From: Homalodisca vitripennis
Taxonomy: Eukaryota; Arthropoda; Insecta; Hemiptera; Cicadellidae
DNA: 64,000 nucleotides
Direction: 5' to 3'
NCBI RefSeq assembly: GCF_021130785.1
Contig: NC_060213.1
Span: 100,759,501 to 100,823,500 of the forward strand
The translations under genes and the position numbers were made by a program. Below, in pieces: positions 1 to 11,745 of the stretch; within the stretch, counting starts at the first letter, position 1; every line of letters starts with the position of its first letter. The notes below the pieces were generated by a model. The model was not told the origin of the DNA and did not search any database. It saw only the letters and a program-made list of their open reading frames with translations.

Positions 1-942
1 AAAAATAAATTAAAAAATTAAAAAATTAATCATATTCAGCAGTTAAGTCTTAAAAACGTATACATTGTGAAGATTTGCAACGTAACATAATACTGACTAT
101 TTTTACACATGGGAAATGAAATCACTATTTTCATTTATTAAGAATGTAACACTTGGAATGCTAATAATTCTTTGTATTATGAAAATTAGTTAACATTGTA
201 GATTCTAATGATATTGATATGATATGAGAAGTCAGATAAAAATTAAGACAGTGATAATGCGACTCTAGTAGGTTGACCTTGGGTCAAATAAACAAGCAAC
301 TTTGTATCCACCGCATCTTATTACGTACGTAAATGATGCGCATACAGTAAACATACGTTATCTCCACATCCGGCATTGATTGGCCAATTAGTAGGCCTAG
401 TTCAATACCGCTTGATGAAGAGACGTCAGAGGCGTTACTGTGATATAGGGCGCCGTTATCAGAAACGTGTCCACTGAATCAAAGGTCACAAAATACCGTC
501 TGGTAAAAGTAGTTATCACTTGATCCAATTACAAAGTGACAAAGCACAGTGTATACGTGAATGTTGGTGGCAAATCGGGAGAGATAAATTTCCTAATATT
601 ATATACTATATGATTTCGGAAGCGTGAAACCATTTGTATTGTGTAAGGACAGCTAGTTTTTTAAATTGATACAGGAATTTTCCCCAAGACAGAAATCTGT
701 CGTGAAATACGCTAGTTTTGGATGGGGTCAGAGAAGGAGGTTATCTAAAGGGTTAAAATACCAAACTATAAATTATTCAAAATCTTAATTTCTTTTGGAT
801 TCAAACACATATAACGAACCGGGAAATGTCTAAATAAAAGGTATATTGGACTCAGGTAACAAGATAGAGGAACTAAAATGGCGATTTTCAGCAAAGTAGT
901 CGGTTTTTATAGCAGATCAAAGAAGGCGATAAACTAGGCATA
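1..942. other. AT-rich spacer, no gene seen
   Basis: No open frame, RNA gene or transposon end is recognisable. A moderately GC-richer patch around 360-480 has no coding frame. The stretch runs up to the first unit of the 450-bp tandem array. Confidence 0.5.
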
Positions 943-2742
943 GGCGAGCGGAAAGAGAAACCAGGTCAAAGCGGTTTCACCAATGAGGAGTGGGGAGGAA
1001 ACGCATGAGTCATCCACTATCATGCGTTGCACCTCATTATTTCAATAGTCTCTCATGTGAATAGTGTAAGCTATTATAGTTAATTTGAAAAATAAAAATA
1101 ACAAACGTGCTGTGTATTCAATATGTTATATGAATGACTGAAAATTTGTTATCGTTAATGTAGATTTATACTTCTTTTATAATTCTATTCCTTATCAAAA
1201 TTTCTATAACATATACACTTTTTTTATGGACCAAAATATCACTATAATATTATTTCTCATTTAACAGGTTTGTCACGATACCAATACTTCATTTAAATAA
1301 CCAATTACAATTTTAGTTTTACAATGAATACGTACTGATTTTATCTTCAATGTAATCGACAATAAAAAAACCATTCACTGCAGAAAAACTTACGGCGAGC
1401 GGAGAGTGAAACCAGGTCAAAGCGGTTTCACCAATGAGGAGTGGGAGGAAAAGCATGAGTCATCCACTATTTTGTTTTGCGCCCCATTATTTCACTAGTC
1501 TCTCATGTGAATAATGTAAGCTATTATAGTTAATTTGAAAAATATAAATAACAAACGTGCTGTGTATTCAATATGTTATATGAATGACTGAAATTTGGTA
1601 TGGTTAATGTACATTTATACTTTTTTTATAATTCTATTCCTTATCAAAATTTCTATAACATATACACTTTTTTATGGACCAAAATATCACTATAATATTA
1701 TTTCTCATTCAACAGGTTTGTCACGATACCAATACTTCATTTAAATAACCAATTACAATTTTAGTTATACAATGAATACGTACTGATTTTATCTTCAATG
1801 TAATCGACAATATAAAAAAACATTCTCTGCAGAAAACTTACGGCGAGCGGAGAGTGAAACCAGGTCAAAGCGGTTTCACCAATGAGGAGTGGGGAGGAAA
1901 AGCATGAGTCATCCATTATTTTGTTTTGCGCCCCATTATTTCACTAGTCTCTCATGTGAATAGTGTAAGCTATTATAGTTAATTTGAAAAATATAAATAA
2001 CAAACGTCCTGTGTATTCAATATGTTATATGAATGACTGAAATTTGGTATGGTTAATGTACATTTATACTTTTTTTATAATTCTATTCCTTATCAAAATT
2101 TCTATAACATGTACACTTTTTTATGGACCAAAATATCACTATAATATTATTTCTCATTCAACAGGTTTGTCACGATACCAATACTTCATTTAAATAACCA
2201 ATTACAATTTTAGTTATACAATGAATACGTACTGATTTTATCTTCAATGTAATCGACAATAAAAAAAACATTCTCTGCAGAAAACTTACGGCGAGCGGAG
2301 AGTGAAACCAGGTCAAAGCGGTTTCACCAATGAGGAGTGGGGAGGAAAAGCATGAGTCATCCACTATCGTGCACTGCGCCCCATTATTTCACTAGTCTCT
2401 CATGTGAATAGTGTAAGCTATTATAGTTAATTTGAAAAATAAAAATAACAAACGTGCTGTGAATTCAATATTGGATGTAACACGACTGACAATTTGTTAA
2501 TTTGTAATCTAAATTTATATTTTTAACTTATTCTATTCCTTATCAACATGTGTAAAATATATACACTGTTTTTAAATGGAGATAAGTATCACTATAATAT
2601 TTATTTCTCATTCAGCAGGGTTTTCACGATACCGGTACTTTATTTAAATAACCACTGACAACTTTAGTTAAGAAATTAATAATTACAGATTTTATCTTCA
2701 ATTTAATTGACAACGTAAAAATCCATTAACTGCAGAAAACCT
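943..2742. repeat. Tandem array, four units of about 450 bp
   Basis: The anchor GGCGAGCGGA recurs at 943, 1394, 1842 and 2290 (spacings 451, 448, 448). Each unit holds a G-rich block with TGAGTCATCC, then AT-rich sequence with a CTGCAGAAAA(C) join before the next unit. Units 2 and 3 are almost identical. Unit 1 differs by scattered bases, and the last half of unit 4 is strongly diverged, so the array amplified from the centre or its edge is decaying. A 64-codon minus-strand frame at 2170-2364 lies inside the repeat and is not regarded as a gene. Confidence 0.93.
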
Positions 2743-4500
2743 ATGTGCTATTTCGATAACAATTTAATAGACGTATAATACTGGATAGGTATCTCAGCAA
2801 AACGGAACAGGGCGCTCGACTTACGCACGCGTTGCGACGGCACACTCTTGTAGCCAAACTAAACAGTTTTATAAAAAAATATTTAAAAAATAATTTTGTT
2901 AACATGTCAATTACGACAAATTCCCCGCTGAAAAAATTGCCTGGCCAAATAAAGAAATAGTTTCTCACAAGTGTTCTTACCAAAATGATGGATTGTAATA
3001 AAAATTCAAACCAAACTAGTATTTTAAAAACTCTTATCATCATACCAATATGCTTATGTACACGAGTACAATATTTCAGAATTTTATTATAACTGTAAGT
3101 ACGCTTAACAACAGTCTTAACGAAATACGGGTAAATTAAAACTGAGCGCCAGTTTTGGCATTGGTTCAATGCTATCGCCAATAAGGGGGCGTGGCTCGCC
3201 TTCCACTTCTGTAACGACTCTAACATTAGAATGCCAAGTTTATTTCCTTCTTTAGTCTGTGATCTTTATCTCGGTGGCTTAAACTGATTTAGCTTTTATT
3301 CGTGTGTAGATGGTTATAATTTAAAAATATACCTCATACAAAATGTTTCATAGAATTTTTTAACTTATCCGAAAACTTCCTTTGATTTTTTTCCGGAAAA
3401 CTGTTTTCTCTTAGATCCTGGTCTATAACTCGTTTGTTTAGTTTCCATATGTGTGTGGATTTCACCCTAACTCGTAATCTGGTGTAGCAACCTGATTTTC
3501 CAATTTTACTACACACTATACATCTAAAAAATAAAATTCTACTCGAAGCAGCTTCAAAACAGTGGTCTTTTTAAAGCTAATGGCACAAAAACTTACATAA
3601 GGTCAGAAAGTCTAAATTTATGTTTTCACAGTTTAATTTATCTATGTGTTTCATTCTTTTGGGTCCATTTAGGTTTCTTGCCATGGTTGTTGGTTTCTTC
3701 GTATTAGAGAAATGAAAAACCAAGATATTTTTAAATCCTTCTTTTTGAATTAGTCAAAATGTTTTCCTAAGTTACGCCTTGAAAGACTAATGTTCACGTA
3801 AAAATACAGTCATCACACGACACATAAAAAAATTATATAAATTGCTATATTTATGTAGAGAAAAACAATCAAATATATCAACACAACATACATATGTAGG
3901 CCTACAATTTTTTATGGGAACGTTTATAATTATTTATATGTAAAGAGTCTAAAGATACTTATCTGTGCAAATCAAAAAATGTAATATATGCACAGTATTA
4001 TTATTTAAAACCAACAGCACGTGTAGGGTCTTTCATTGCCGAGTTATCACCGTAACCCGCTTTGCTTTAGAAATCCTTTCAAGACAATTTAGGGTCCCGG
4101 CCCACAAACCCTTAGGCACCACGCTGTCTACGACACGTCGACCTAGGTCAGTCACCCCCTAGGATATGCTGTTACAAATGCCTATGAGGATTACATATTT
4201 AAGACTTTCCACCTGGTCTTAACTCACTCTGAAGTACATTAGCGCTACTCCGTGACTAGTATATTTATGATCTAAATTTGTATAGGCTCGTAATGCCTTA
4301 TGAAAGCATATTTAGTTTGATAAAATTAAATTTATCCATAAGGTATTCACGGTCTCAAAACTTTTTATTTTTATATTTTTATTAGGCTATATAAGTAGGT
4401 AAATAAATAAGTACTTATTATAAATAGAAAAGTTGAAGTTAACATTGAAGAGTACTCATGTGATCTGAACTTCAATTTAGATACTATCTCAAGGGAATTT
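2743..4500. other. Spacer with an unsupported minus-strand frame
   Basis: A 161-codon minus-strand frame (3226-2741) is the longest in this part. It is rich in F, I, L, R and C, has no recognisable domain, and ends in the flank of the tandem array. Its composition looks like translated AT-rich DNA, so I do not call it a gene. The rest (3250-4500) is AT-rich with nothing recognised, apart from a short GC-richer patch at 4040-4170. Confidence 0.5.
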
Positions 4501-4504
4501 AGAT

Positions 4505-4534
4505 GTATCTGTCTTTTCGCTAGAAGACAGATAC
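4505..4534. repeat. Perfect 11-bp hairpin
   Basis: GTATCTGTCTT (4505-4515) and AAGACAGATAC (4524-4534) are perfect reverse complements around an 8-base loop. No T-run follows on either strand. It sits 40 bases from a larger foldback. Confidence 0.8.
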
Positions 4535-4572
4535 TTCAATTCAATTCAGCCCAAAGGCGCCATGCCCGCACC

Positions 4573-4700
4573 GATATTTCCGATCGGTACTTTCCCGATC
4601 TGAGATCACTTCCCAGATCGACAAACTTTCCCGACGTCAGATCACGTTGACCGATCTGGCACGTAATCTGGCGTCGGGAAAGTACTTATCGGAAATGTCC
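4573..4700. repeat. Small GC-richer foldback with a duplicated left arm
   Basis: The right arm (4661-4700) can pair with 4625-4647 (21 of 23 bases, 13-base loop). Its outer part can pair with 4573-4592. The left side carries two similar copies of ACTTTCCCGA..AGATCAC (4589 and 4625), so the arm has been duplicated. The block is much GC-richer than its surroundings. It resembles a small MITE or foldback relic; no target duplication was found. Confidence 0.7.
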
Positions 4701-5205
4701 CTGGCCATCAGTGCGAGCTTCGGTTCCGGCGGTACCCTCGAGATAGTACCAAAATTCAATCTCAGATCACGTGATCGCTAGTAAAGGTTAACTTTCACTT
4801 TGGCACTACTAGTAACATAGTTATGATAATCTAATCTTAATCTACTTATATCGCGTAATAACAACTAGTATATAGGGAGAGAGGAACCTCTGGATAATAC
4901 CAAAGTACATTTTTTCCTTCACATAGACAAAATGCTACACTTTCACGGTTCAAAAACCAACGCCAACTGAACATAAAAAACGTTCCCAAATAAATTCCCG
5001 TTTTCAAAATTTCAAATTTATTTACTATAATTGGAATTAAAACAAGGAGTATGCTGCACGTGTCACGTGACAGACTTCGCTGAGGATGCATGCAAAATGT
5101 TATAACCTAAAAAGTCTATAGGAACTGTCTTTGGAAATATGAGTTTCTACGTCATGTGTTAAAATGCCATATGGTTGTATTCAAGTCTGTTTTCAAATTT
5201 ATTTG
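4701..5205. other. Spacer with a CACGTG palindrome
   Basis: A 12-base palindrome GATCACGTGATC lies at 4765-4776 and a CACGTGTCACGTGACA stretch lies near 5056. These contain E-box cores but no gene is adjacent. An 81-codon minus-strand frame (5091-4846) has no recognisable feature. Confidence 0.45.
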
Positions 5206-5210
5206 TTCTG

Positions 5211-5450
5211 AGATTTTTTCATACTCACAATGGTTACCCAAGTAAAAATATTCGCTAACGCTCAGCCAAAACCTATGGCGTAAGATGCACAGTCATCGAA
5301 CTCGGCGTTGCTTTTATATAAATAAACGCTTCATGCAAAATTTCAAATGTGTAGGTCAATTTGTTCTCGAGATCTCTTGCGGACAGACAGAAATAAAATC
5401 CAGCTCCACGAGTGATAAGCTTTGATGACGCTCAGCCATTTAATTGTGGA
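5211..5450. repeat. Dispersed repeat, copy 1 (GCTCAGCC family)
   Basis: This matches 36064-36310 in the same order: CTAACGCTCAGCCAA, then ATGCAC, then ATATAAATAAA/ATAGAAATAAA, CATGCAAAAT/CATACAAAAT, GTAGGTCA/ATAGGTCA, GACAGAC, and a second ACGCTCAGCCA/GCGCTCAGCCA near the end. Each copy is bracketed by two direct GCTCAGCCA motifs about 175-185 bases apart. It is a non-coding interspersed element of unknown class. Confidence 0.75.
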
Positions 5451-5460
5451 AACCCGATTT

Positions 5461-6480
5461 TGTTGAGCGTTTAGTATTTACGCCAACTTCTATTCTTATT
5501 AGAAAACCTACACTGAAACTGTGGTTTGTGTCAGTTGGTAAAACATTGCCAACTAATGTTTAATCTGATTGGATAAGAAAAGAAGTGAATCACTCTAATC
5601 TCTGGAAACCGAAATAGTAACTGTGTTGTAAGTTTGTTTGTTGGCTAGCGTGATAGCTAGAGTTTAACGTAAGAAAATAGTTAGATATCGTTATACCACG
5701 ATCTTAATCAGGAAATTACAACAGTGTTTAATTGTTTAAGTGAACAAACTTATAGAAATGAGAACAGCAACAGTGTTTTTGTTTGTTAATGTTTACTTAG
5801 TTATTTTGGCAATGTCAGAAACGTTTTTCATAACTTTTGGGATACACATGTCCTAAAAGTAAAGCATCTATGTCTATACTTGGGGTTTTAACTTTTTATC
5901 ATAGCAATCACGCTAACATTATGGAAGCTTCAATTCAAAAATACTTTTGTTACAGTGATTTTGTATGTTATTCGTATTGTCCAACTGTTAATGGTTTAAC
6001 GTTAAAATCTCATAAACTTCTTTTGTTTTCTTTAAGCTCTACACTTTTATTTTCAACAAGAACCTTATTACATCAAAGTTGTTTTGAACAATTTGAAAAC
6101 AATACAGGAAAATAAAATTAACGTTCTTTTTTAGAACCACTTCAAGGACAACTGTGTAAATATTTTTTCACATTCAAAAACATTATATCGGATATACATT
6201 TGTACAGTTCTACTTTCTGTATAGTGCTATATGTATATCTAAATTGCTAAAACTGTATATACAAGTGTAAAGCTAGTATAATAAATGTTTGGCTCCCCGT
6301 GTATGTCTAGGTATACTTTCTCAAACAAAACCAACTTTTCTTTATTATGCAAGTTTGATACGTTTGAAAATGGATCAAGCAGCACCTACTTACTAATAAA
6401 TTACTAATGTATATGTATACAAGATTGTCAATACCTTCAACTGTAACATCTAAACTTGGAAAATGTCACATTTTCTTTGT
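5461..6480. other. AT-rich spacer
   Basis: A 92-codon plus-strand frame (5837-6115) is rich in S, F, L and Y, without a recognised domain or coding-like composition. Nothing else is seen. Confidence 0.45.
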
Positions 6481-6489
6481 GCATATGGA

Positions 6490-7080
6490 AATCTGCATTA
6501 AGCATCTCCGTCAAGTGGAACTAGAATTCCTTAACTGACCATTTCTGCAATCAGCTCCCTAATCCTCGCAACTGTACTCTTCACTCTCGCTGCTATTTCT
6601 CATAGCATTCCAATTAAAATCTTGAGAGTCACCACCATTTCATCTTTCTTCTTTGCCATCAGGTTTAGCAGGTGTATGCTATCAAACACCCACCAACATA
6701 ACCAGAATCCAAAGAGACTATTATTTAGCCTGATCTACTGTAATGTGGATGGAAATTACCACAAAGAACTTTCAGGAGCCCTTTACACACGTTGTTATTC
6801 GCCAATTCACTATCCAAAGTAGTGGTAGAATGCCAAAAGCTGCACTAGAGCACACATTGCTCATCAATTCTTGGAACCATCCAGTTCTGCATTGCTCTTC
6901 CAAGAATTTAAGGTATCTTCTTTACTGTTTCATTTCTGTGTGGAGACGCCTTCATAATGGTGACACCAACTCTTCCAGCTAAGAGAACTGCTTCCTCTTT
7001 GTTACGGGCAAAGTACACCCCTTTGCCTTGAAACCTTTGCCATAGCCATATTCTCTCTCTGAATTGGGATATTCGCAAAT
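6490..7080 (-). pseudogene. Possible minus-strand coding relic, unidentified
   Basis: Read on the minus strand from about 7070 to 6920, adjacent frames give short peptides of protein-like composition (for example GKGVYFARNKEEAVLLAGRV) before a stop, and a second frame continues with LGRAMQNWMVPRIDEQC. Further down, near 6690-6560, a lysine- and glutamate-rich helical stretch appears. The base composition is less AT-biased than the flanks. I cannot assign a family, and there are several stops and frame changes. It could equally be a transposon fragment or non-coding repeat. Confidence 0.25.
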
Positions 7081-7084
7081 GCTA

Positions 7085-7490
7085 CCGTGCCACAAAAGTT
7101 GTACTTTGTCCAAAATGGTCAAACTTTCATCCGGTCCAAGCGAACATACTTGAGCCACACGTCACTTGTCACCTTACGTCTTCCCAAATAATACCGTGTT
7201 ACAAAGGCTCTGCTTTGCCAAAAACGGTCGCACTTTCATCCGATCCAAGCGAACATTCTTGTGCCACGCCACTTGTCACCTTAAGTCTTCCCAAAATACT
7301 ACTGTGCTACAAAGGCTCTACTTTGCCCAAAACGGTCAAAATTTCATCCAGTCGAAACGAATATCCTTGTGACACGCCACTTGTCACCTTAAGTCTTCCC
7401 AAATACTACTGTGCTACAAAGGCTCTACTTTGCCAAAAACTGTCACACTTTCATCCGGTCTAAGCAAACATTCTTGTGCCACACCGGTTC
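7085..7490. repeat. 108-bp tandem repeat, about four units
   Basis: The phrase TTTCATCC recurs near 7126, 7234, 7343 and 7450, spaced about 108 bases, each followed by a CTTGTG/GACACGCCACTTGTCACCTT block and GTGCTACAAAGGCTCTAC. Because 108 is a multiple of three, open frames persist through the array in two plus-strand frames (7166-7372 and 7215-7463), which makes repeated 36-residue peptides. I regard these frames as a by-product of the period. Confidence 0.88.
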
Positions 7491-7522
7491 AAGTCGCCGG
7501 ATCTCTTGTATATGAATTATCC

Positions 7523-7582
7523 GAAATTGATGCCTTCCGAGAATATTTAGCAGAGCTTACAGATCTTGCGCCCATTTCTTCT
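7523..7582 (+). repeat. 60-bp segment duplicated at 8361, copy 1
   Basis: The segment shares ATATTTAGCAGAGCTTA and GATCTTGC followed by CCCATTTCTTCT with 8361-8419, in the same orientation. It probably belongs to a dispersed repeat. Confidence 0.75.
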
Positions 7583-7604
7583 TTCCAGAGGGTGACTGTT
7601 GCGG

Positions 7605-7659
7605 GCGCCGATAGGCGCTTTTCTTATGTTAGCTATGTCCAGTTGCCGCCTATCGGCGC
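7605..7659. repeat. GC-rich 13-bp hairpin
   Basis: GCGCCGATAGGCG (7605-7617) and CGCCTATCGGCGC (7647-7659) are perfect reverse complements around a 29-base loop, in an otherwise AT-rich context. The stem lies inside a 102-codon plus-strand frame (7430-7738) that I do not regard as a gene. Confidence 0.85.
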
Positions 7660-7739
7660 TTCGTGCATCGTTATTTTTATTTATTTATTTTTTGTGCATC
7701 TCGAGAGTAATTCTTATTTACTCAATGACAACAAATAGC

Positions 7740-8360
7740 TTTCTATGAGTTTCAGAGCGTAACAATTCATCGTTTGTTGATGGCTTGATCGGCTTTTTAC
7801 AAAATTAGCATTACGAACAAACTGTGCGAGTCAAACGCCTATGGAAGCTTGCATTTCATTATCACTTGGCACCAAATATTAGTTCTTAATTTTATTAAAA
7901 ATTGAGGTTAGTCTACTAATGTTTTATGTGACTTTTCTGTGCTGTATACTCCAACTTTAGTCAATGTAACACTTTATTATATGTTTGTTTTGTCATATAA
8001 CTTGCATATCATGTATGATGAAGAAAGACCTTCACGGTACATAATATACTTACAAAAATTTAAAAAGTATTCTATGCAAACTAGCTCTTTATAAACAAAA
8101 ATGGAAAATTGATAACTATGGGCATTCACAGCATAGAGATTGAAAGTTGGTGGTGTGTACAATGAACGCTCATAGGCGTGTGATATTGTTTATATAACAA
8201 AATAATATAAGTTTGCAAAGTTTGTTTGTGTTTGGTTTAGTTTTTTTTTTTTAATCAGCACTTAGGGTGAGTGTGACGATATCCAGTGAAAGTATTAAGC
8301 CATCCCAAATAGATAAGGAAGTTAAACGATCTGTCTGTAACAGTCAATTTTATAGTATCG
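7740..8360. other. AT-rich spacer
   Basis: Nothing recognised; only short AT-biased frames. Confidence 0.5.
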
Positions 8361-8419
8361 GGAATTGATAGCTCCTTGAGTATTTAGCAGAGCTTAGAGA
8401 TCTTGCACCCATTTCTTCT
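8361..8419 (+). repeat. 60-bp segment duplicated at 7523, copy 2
   Basis: This is the second copy of the segment at 7523-7582, with about ten substitutions and one or two indels, in the same orientation. Confidence 0.75.
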
Positions 8420-9455
8420 GCCCGTCTCAATTTTGTGTTTAGTTAAATGATGAAAGAGGCTCCTCAAAGATGTAACTAAGAGTTTTCATAGTGGAACTTC
8501 TTTTAATTGGGTTTAGGTCATCATTTTCATGTTCTTCATGATAAGAGAATCGTCACCGGTTTTAGGGACGAATTTCCCTAGTTGGAATAAGGCGATCAGT
8601 TTATTTGTTGACAGGCAGTCTTTTCATCACTCCCAATTGTGGGAGTTGGGTGATTAACATTCAGTTAGTATTGTGTGCACAAGTGTCCTACCCATGATGC
8701 ATTTTCTCTTAGATCTCTCTCCCTTCCTATTGTTATCGAATGTTTCCTGAAATACAAAAAGACTTCCTCTCAGGTAAAAGTTCATTCTCATGACCTTTGC
8801 AGAATCTCTTTCCAAGATGCAACTTCAATCAAGTTCTAAGTCCAATAGATTCATGGGTTCCATCACGAACTGGTATGTTGCGAATCCATTCGGTAGGATT
8901 TTCATTTAAAGGATTGAATTTTATAACATTTAATACACTCGGGATCTGTGGTTAGAATGTTCCTTAACTGTGCAAAATGAGTTTAGAAAGTATTTTTTTA
9001 TAAGAACTTTCCAACCTGATACGACAAGCAAACGACCAATATCGGAGGTCAATTGGCACCAAATCTGTAGACTAAGACAAATTATTGAGTTTAAAAAAGT
9101 TAGACCCAGTTACTCGTTAGTAACAATTGATGTATTTTCGGTTAAATTTGGTTATAGCTATGGTATTTTTTTACATCCAAGGACAATGTTTCTTCTATAT
9201 CTAGAATAGATTTTTTAAGCCCTTCCTTTAAATAAAACATGGCGCTTATTGAAATTATATTTCGTAGAGCGTAGTACTGTATAAAACTGTTGCCAGTGTT
9301 CGATACATTATTTTTACTCCTAACTCATTTTTCAAAATTGAAAATATCTTACAAAAAAAGTGAGATAAGACGTTTTTAAGATTATATGGCTATAAATATT
9401 ATTTCTATGGATGGGTATTAGTATAACAAATTGGATATGATGTGTTAAAAATATT
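8420..9455. other. Spacer without recognised content
   Basis: Moderately AT-rich. A 79-codon plus-strand frame (8970-9209) has no recognised features. Confidence 0.5.
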
Positions 9456-9457
9456 AT

Positions 9458-9855
9458 GCCAGAAGCTGCACTGAGAGGAATGTGAACTAGAACAAAACTC
9501 AACACTCCCATCGACTCAAACTTTTCCACCAAAGCTACGTTATTTGTAGAAAACTCGGTTGCCCCACCGTGCTTAGAAACCATGTCTAAAACATGGTAGT
9601 GCACTCAATTGGGCATCGTATTGCATCTGATGAGACTAAGTTACCTTTTCACCTAGATTACACTAGATTTTGTATTCTAAGTGTCTCCGATGTCGAAACA
9701 ATGTAGAGTTAATTTTGATCTTCTTCGTCACCGATTTTTTTGAATATCTTCAAACGAAGATAACTCCAGATTCTAGGAGTTAAGTATGTGACAGAGCCAG
9801 CTTCCATACACTGCACTAAGAGGAAGGCGAACTGGAGCTAAATCCAACGATTATA
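9458..9855 (+). repeat. Dispersed family R, copy 1
   Basis: An arm CTGCACTGAGAGGAATGTGA (from 9466) recurs as CTGCACTAAGAGGAAGGCGA near 9812 in the same orientation, about 347 bases apart. The interior contains GTAGTGCACTCAATTG, GATGTCGAAACAATG and TTCTTCGTCACC, all shared in order with the copy at 17100. This copy has direct arms whereas copy 2 has inverted arms, suggesting either a tandem remnant or an arm swap. A 90-codon minus-strand frame lies inside and is dismissed. Confidence 0.8.
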
Positions 9856-11100
9856 CTTTTTTTAAGGTTGTGCATAGTGAACATAATGTATTAAAGACAG
9901 TAATAAAAATAATTATTTTCGTGCATTTATTTTTTCAGAAAGATCAGAAAGCTCAAAAACTCTTTAGATTGTAATCTGATCAATTCCTAAATGGGCCAAA
10001 ATCTATTATATGCACGAATTACTATAACTTTTACCAATTCAGCTATAAAACTTTAAAACAATTTCCTACATTCATAATGACTACTGAGAATAAGTTTTAC
10101 TGCATTATCAGTGAAGCTGTCAAATGTTTTATCGCTATAAAGATAACGAACTTGGAAATATTAGCCTGACTTCGAACTATAGTTTTTTCTAGATTACATC
10201 TTTATAAATTAATGATATTTATATTGTAACATTATAATATTTTATGGCTCTCTCAGACATTTCTGATGAGACCCTCCAGAATTTTATTCCGTTACATGAT
10301 AGGTACTATCTTGCTTGGTTATTAAATAATCACATATATCTTATTATTATAACTTGGTTACTTATATTGTTAGTGGTTAAAGGAAATAGCGAAATTTTTG
10401 ATTTGATATAAAAGCTTAATAACTATGAAACTGTAACTCAAGGAATAAAATTGCCAATCATCAACTTTCACTATTCTTAATAGTGACATCTAGGATCTTA
10501 GGCTTACACGACAGCTGTCTATCACGCTATCTGGTTCAAAATTTATAGAAAGATGGTTAACACAATTAAAATATCGAAATTTTAATTCAGTTCGTAATGC
10601 TTTAGCGCTGTGTGAACCGGAAATGTAGTTAGTAGTCGTTAGCGTAAGGTGCTTCTTTAAATTAATAAATATCTTAAGCTCTTTATCATCGAGCTCGGTT
10701 AAAATAGAACAATTCCAACACAGAGCAATGTATTCTAGTATATATTGTGTCCAAATATTGTTTTTAACATAAGGCTGACCACCTGTGTGCGTAAAAGCAT
10801 TTTCCTGCCTCTCCCTAAAAAAAACATATTTTGAGAGTAGTTACCAGCTGTTTAATGTAGCAAACATGTGCTACTCTGCGATTGGATATTACTTAGAGGA
10901 CTTCTTTGGAGGCTCTATAAATAATTGTTTTCTATAAATAAATATATTGAGACTAACCTATAAAACTTGTAAAATTGACCTTAATTGTTTGAGTGGTATT
11001 CGTCCAAACAGCTGATAATCTTTTACTTAAATACTAGATCAAATTCAAATATTACTTATCTTAAAATACTCAATGTGAGCCACGGTACGCAAAAGAAAAT
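9856..11100. other. AT-rich spacer
   Basis: No frame, RNA gene or transposon end is recognised. Confidence 0.5.
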
Positions 11101-11745
11101 AAATTAAATTAAAGTAGCATTGAAGAATGCCCCGGATCGTTGAACTCTCGGAATGAATATGGGCCACAAATATAGAGGTGTAAACATCCCAATTGGAACC
11201 AACAGAGTTAGTAGTCCCGCATTTAGAGATTGCTTATTGTTTGTACAACGTTTCTGGAGTAAACACACTTGTTTTCGTCGCAACAAGAGCTAGCCATTCG
11301 CGTGCCAGCCAACCGCCATTCAGTAATGTTAGGTTAGGTTAGGTTTGAGGTTAGGTAAGGTGCCGAGGTCAGCGCTCCATTGGACAGGACGGTAAATTAA
11401 CAACGGCAGTGTGATTTGTAGCCACCAGAGCGTGCAAGCGTCGTCTACTCAAAGGTGAGGACCGGCTGGCTGGCTGGTCCCAAGAATAATAAATAGAAGG
11501 CAAAAGTGGGCCCCGCATCAAATTGGCCACGGGAAGCTGGCGTTAAATATCATTTCTGTTATTTATCACCGTCGGAATGGAGTTTCTGAGAAATAAAACG
11601 ACGTTTCCGCTGGCCTTTGATCGTCCACTCATCCGGAGGCTGTAAATCAGACACTGATACGTCCTGGACATATTTGGGTTTTGTATACGCCCAACCCAGT
11701 CAATCTTAAGCGTCCGTCTAGAATGTTTCAAATTTGTCTAAAATA
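11100..11745. other. GC-richer block, function unknown
   Basis: Base composition is clearly less AT-rich than both flanks and CpG is more frequent. Two minus-strand frames of about 60 codons exist without recognisable domains. A GGCTGGCTGGCTGG run lies near 11465-11480 and a telomere-like run at 11329. The block could be an exon, a regulatory region or an old insertion. Confidence 0.35.
11329..11343 (+). repeat. Three TTAGG telomere-type units
   Basis: TTAGGTTAGGTTAGG is followed by degenerate GAGGTTAGGTAAGG. TTAGG is the common arthropod telomeric unit; short interstitial runs are frequent in insect genomes. Confidence 0.7.

Noticed and set aside
2741..3226. 161-codon minus-strand frame as a membrane protein gene
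   Set aside because: It is hydrophobic because the DNA is AT-rich; there is no start context, domain, or conserved motif, and the end lies at the repeat flank.
6920..7070. PARP-like catalytic motif (GKGVYFA) on the minus strand
   Set aside because: The seven-residue resemblance stands alone; the surrounding residues and length do not support a PARP domain.
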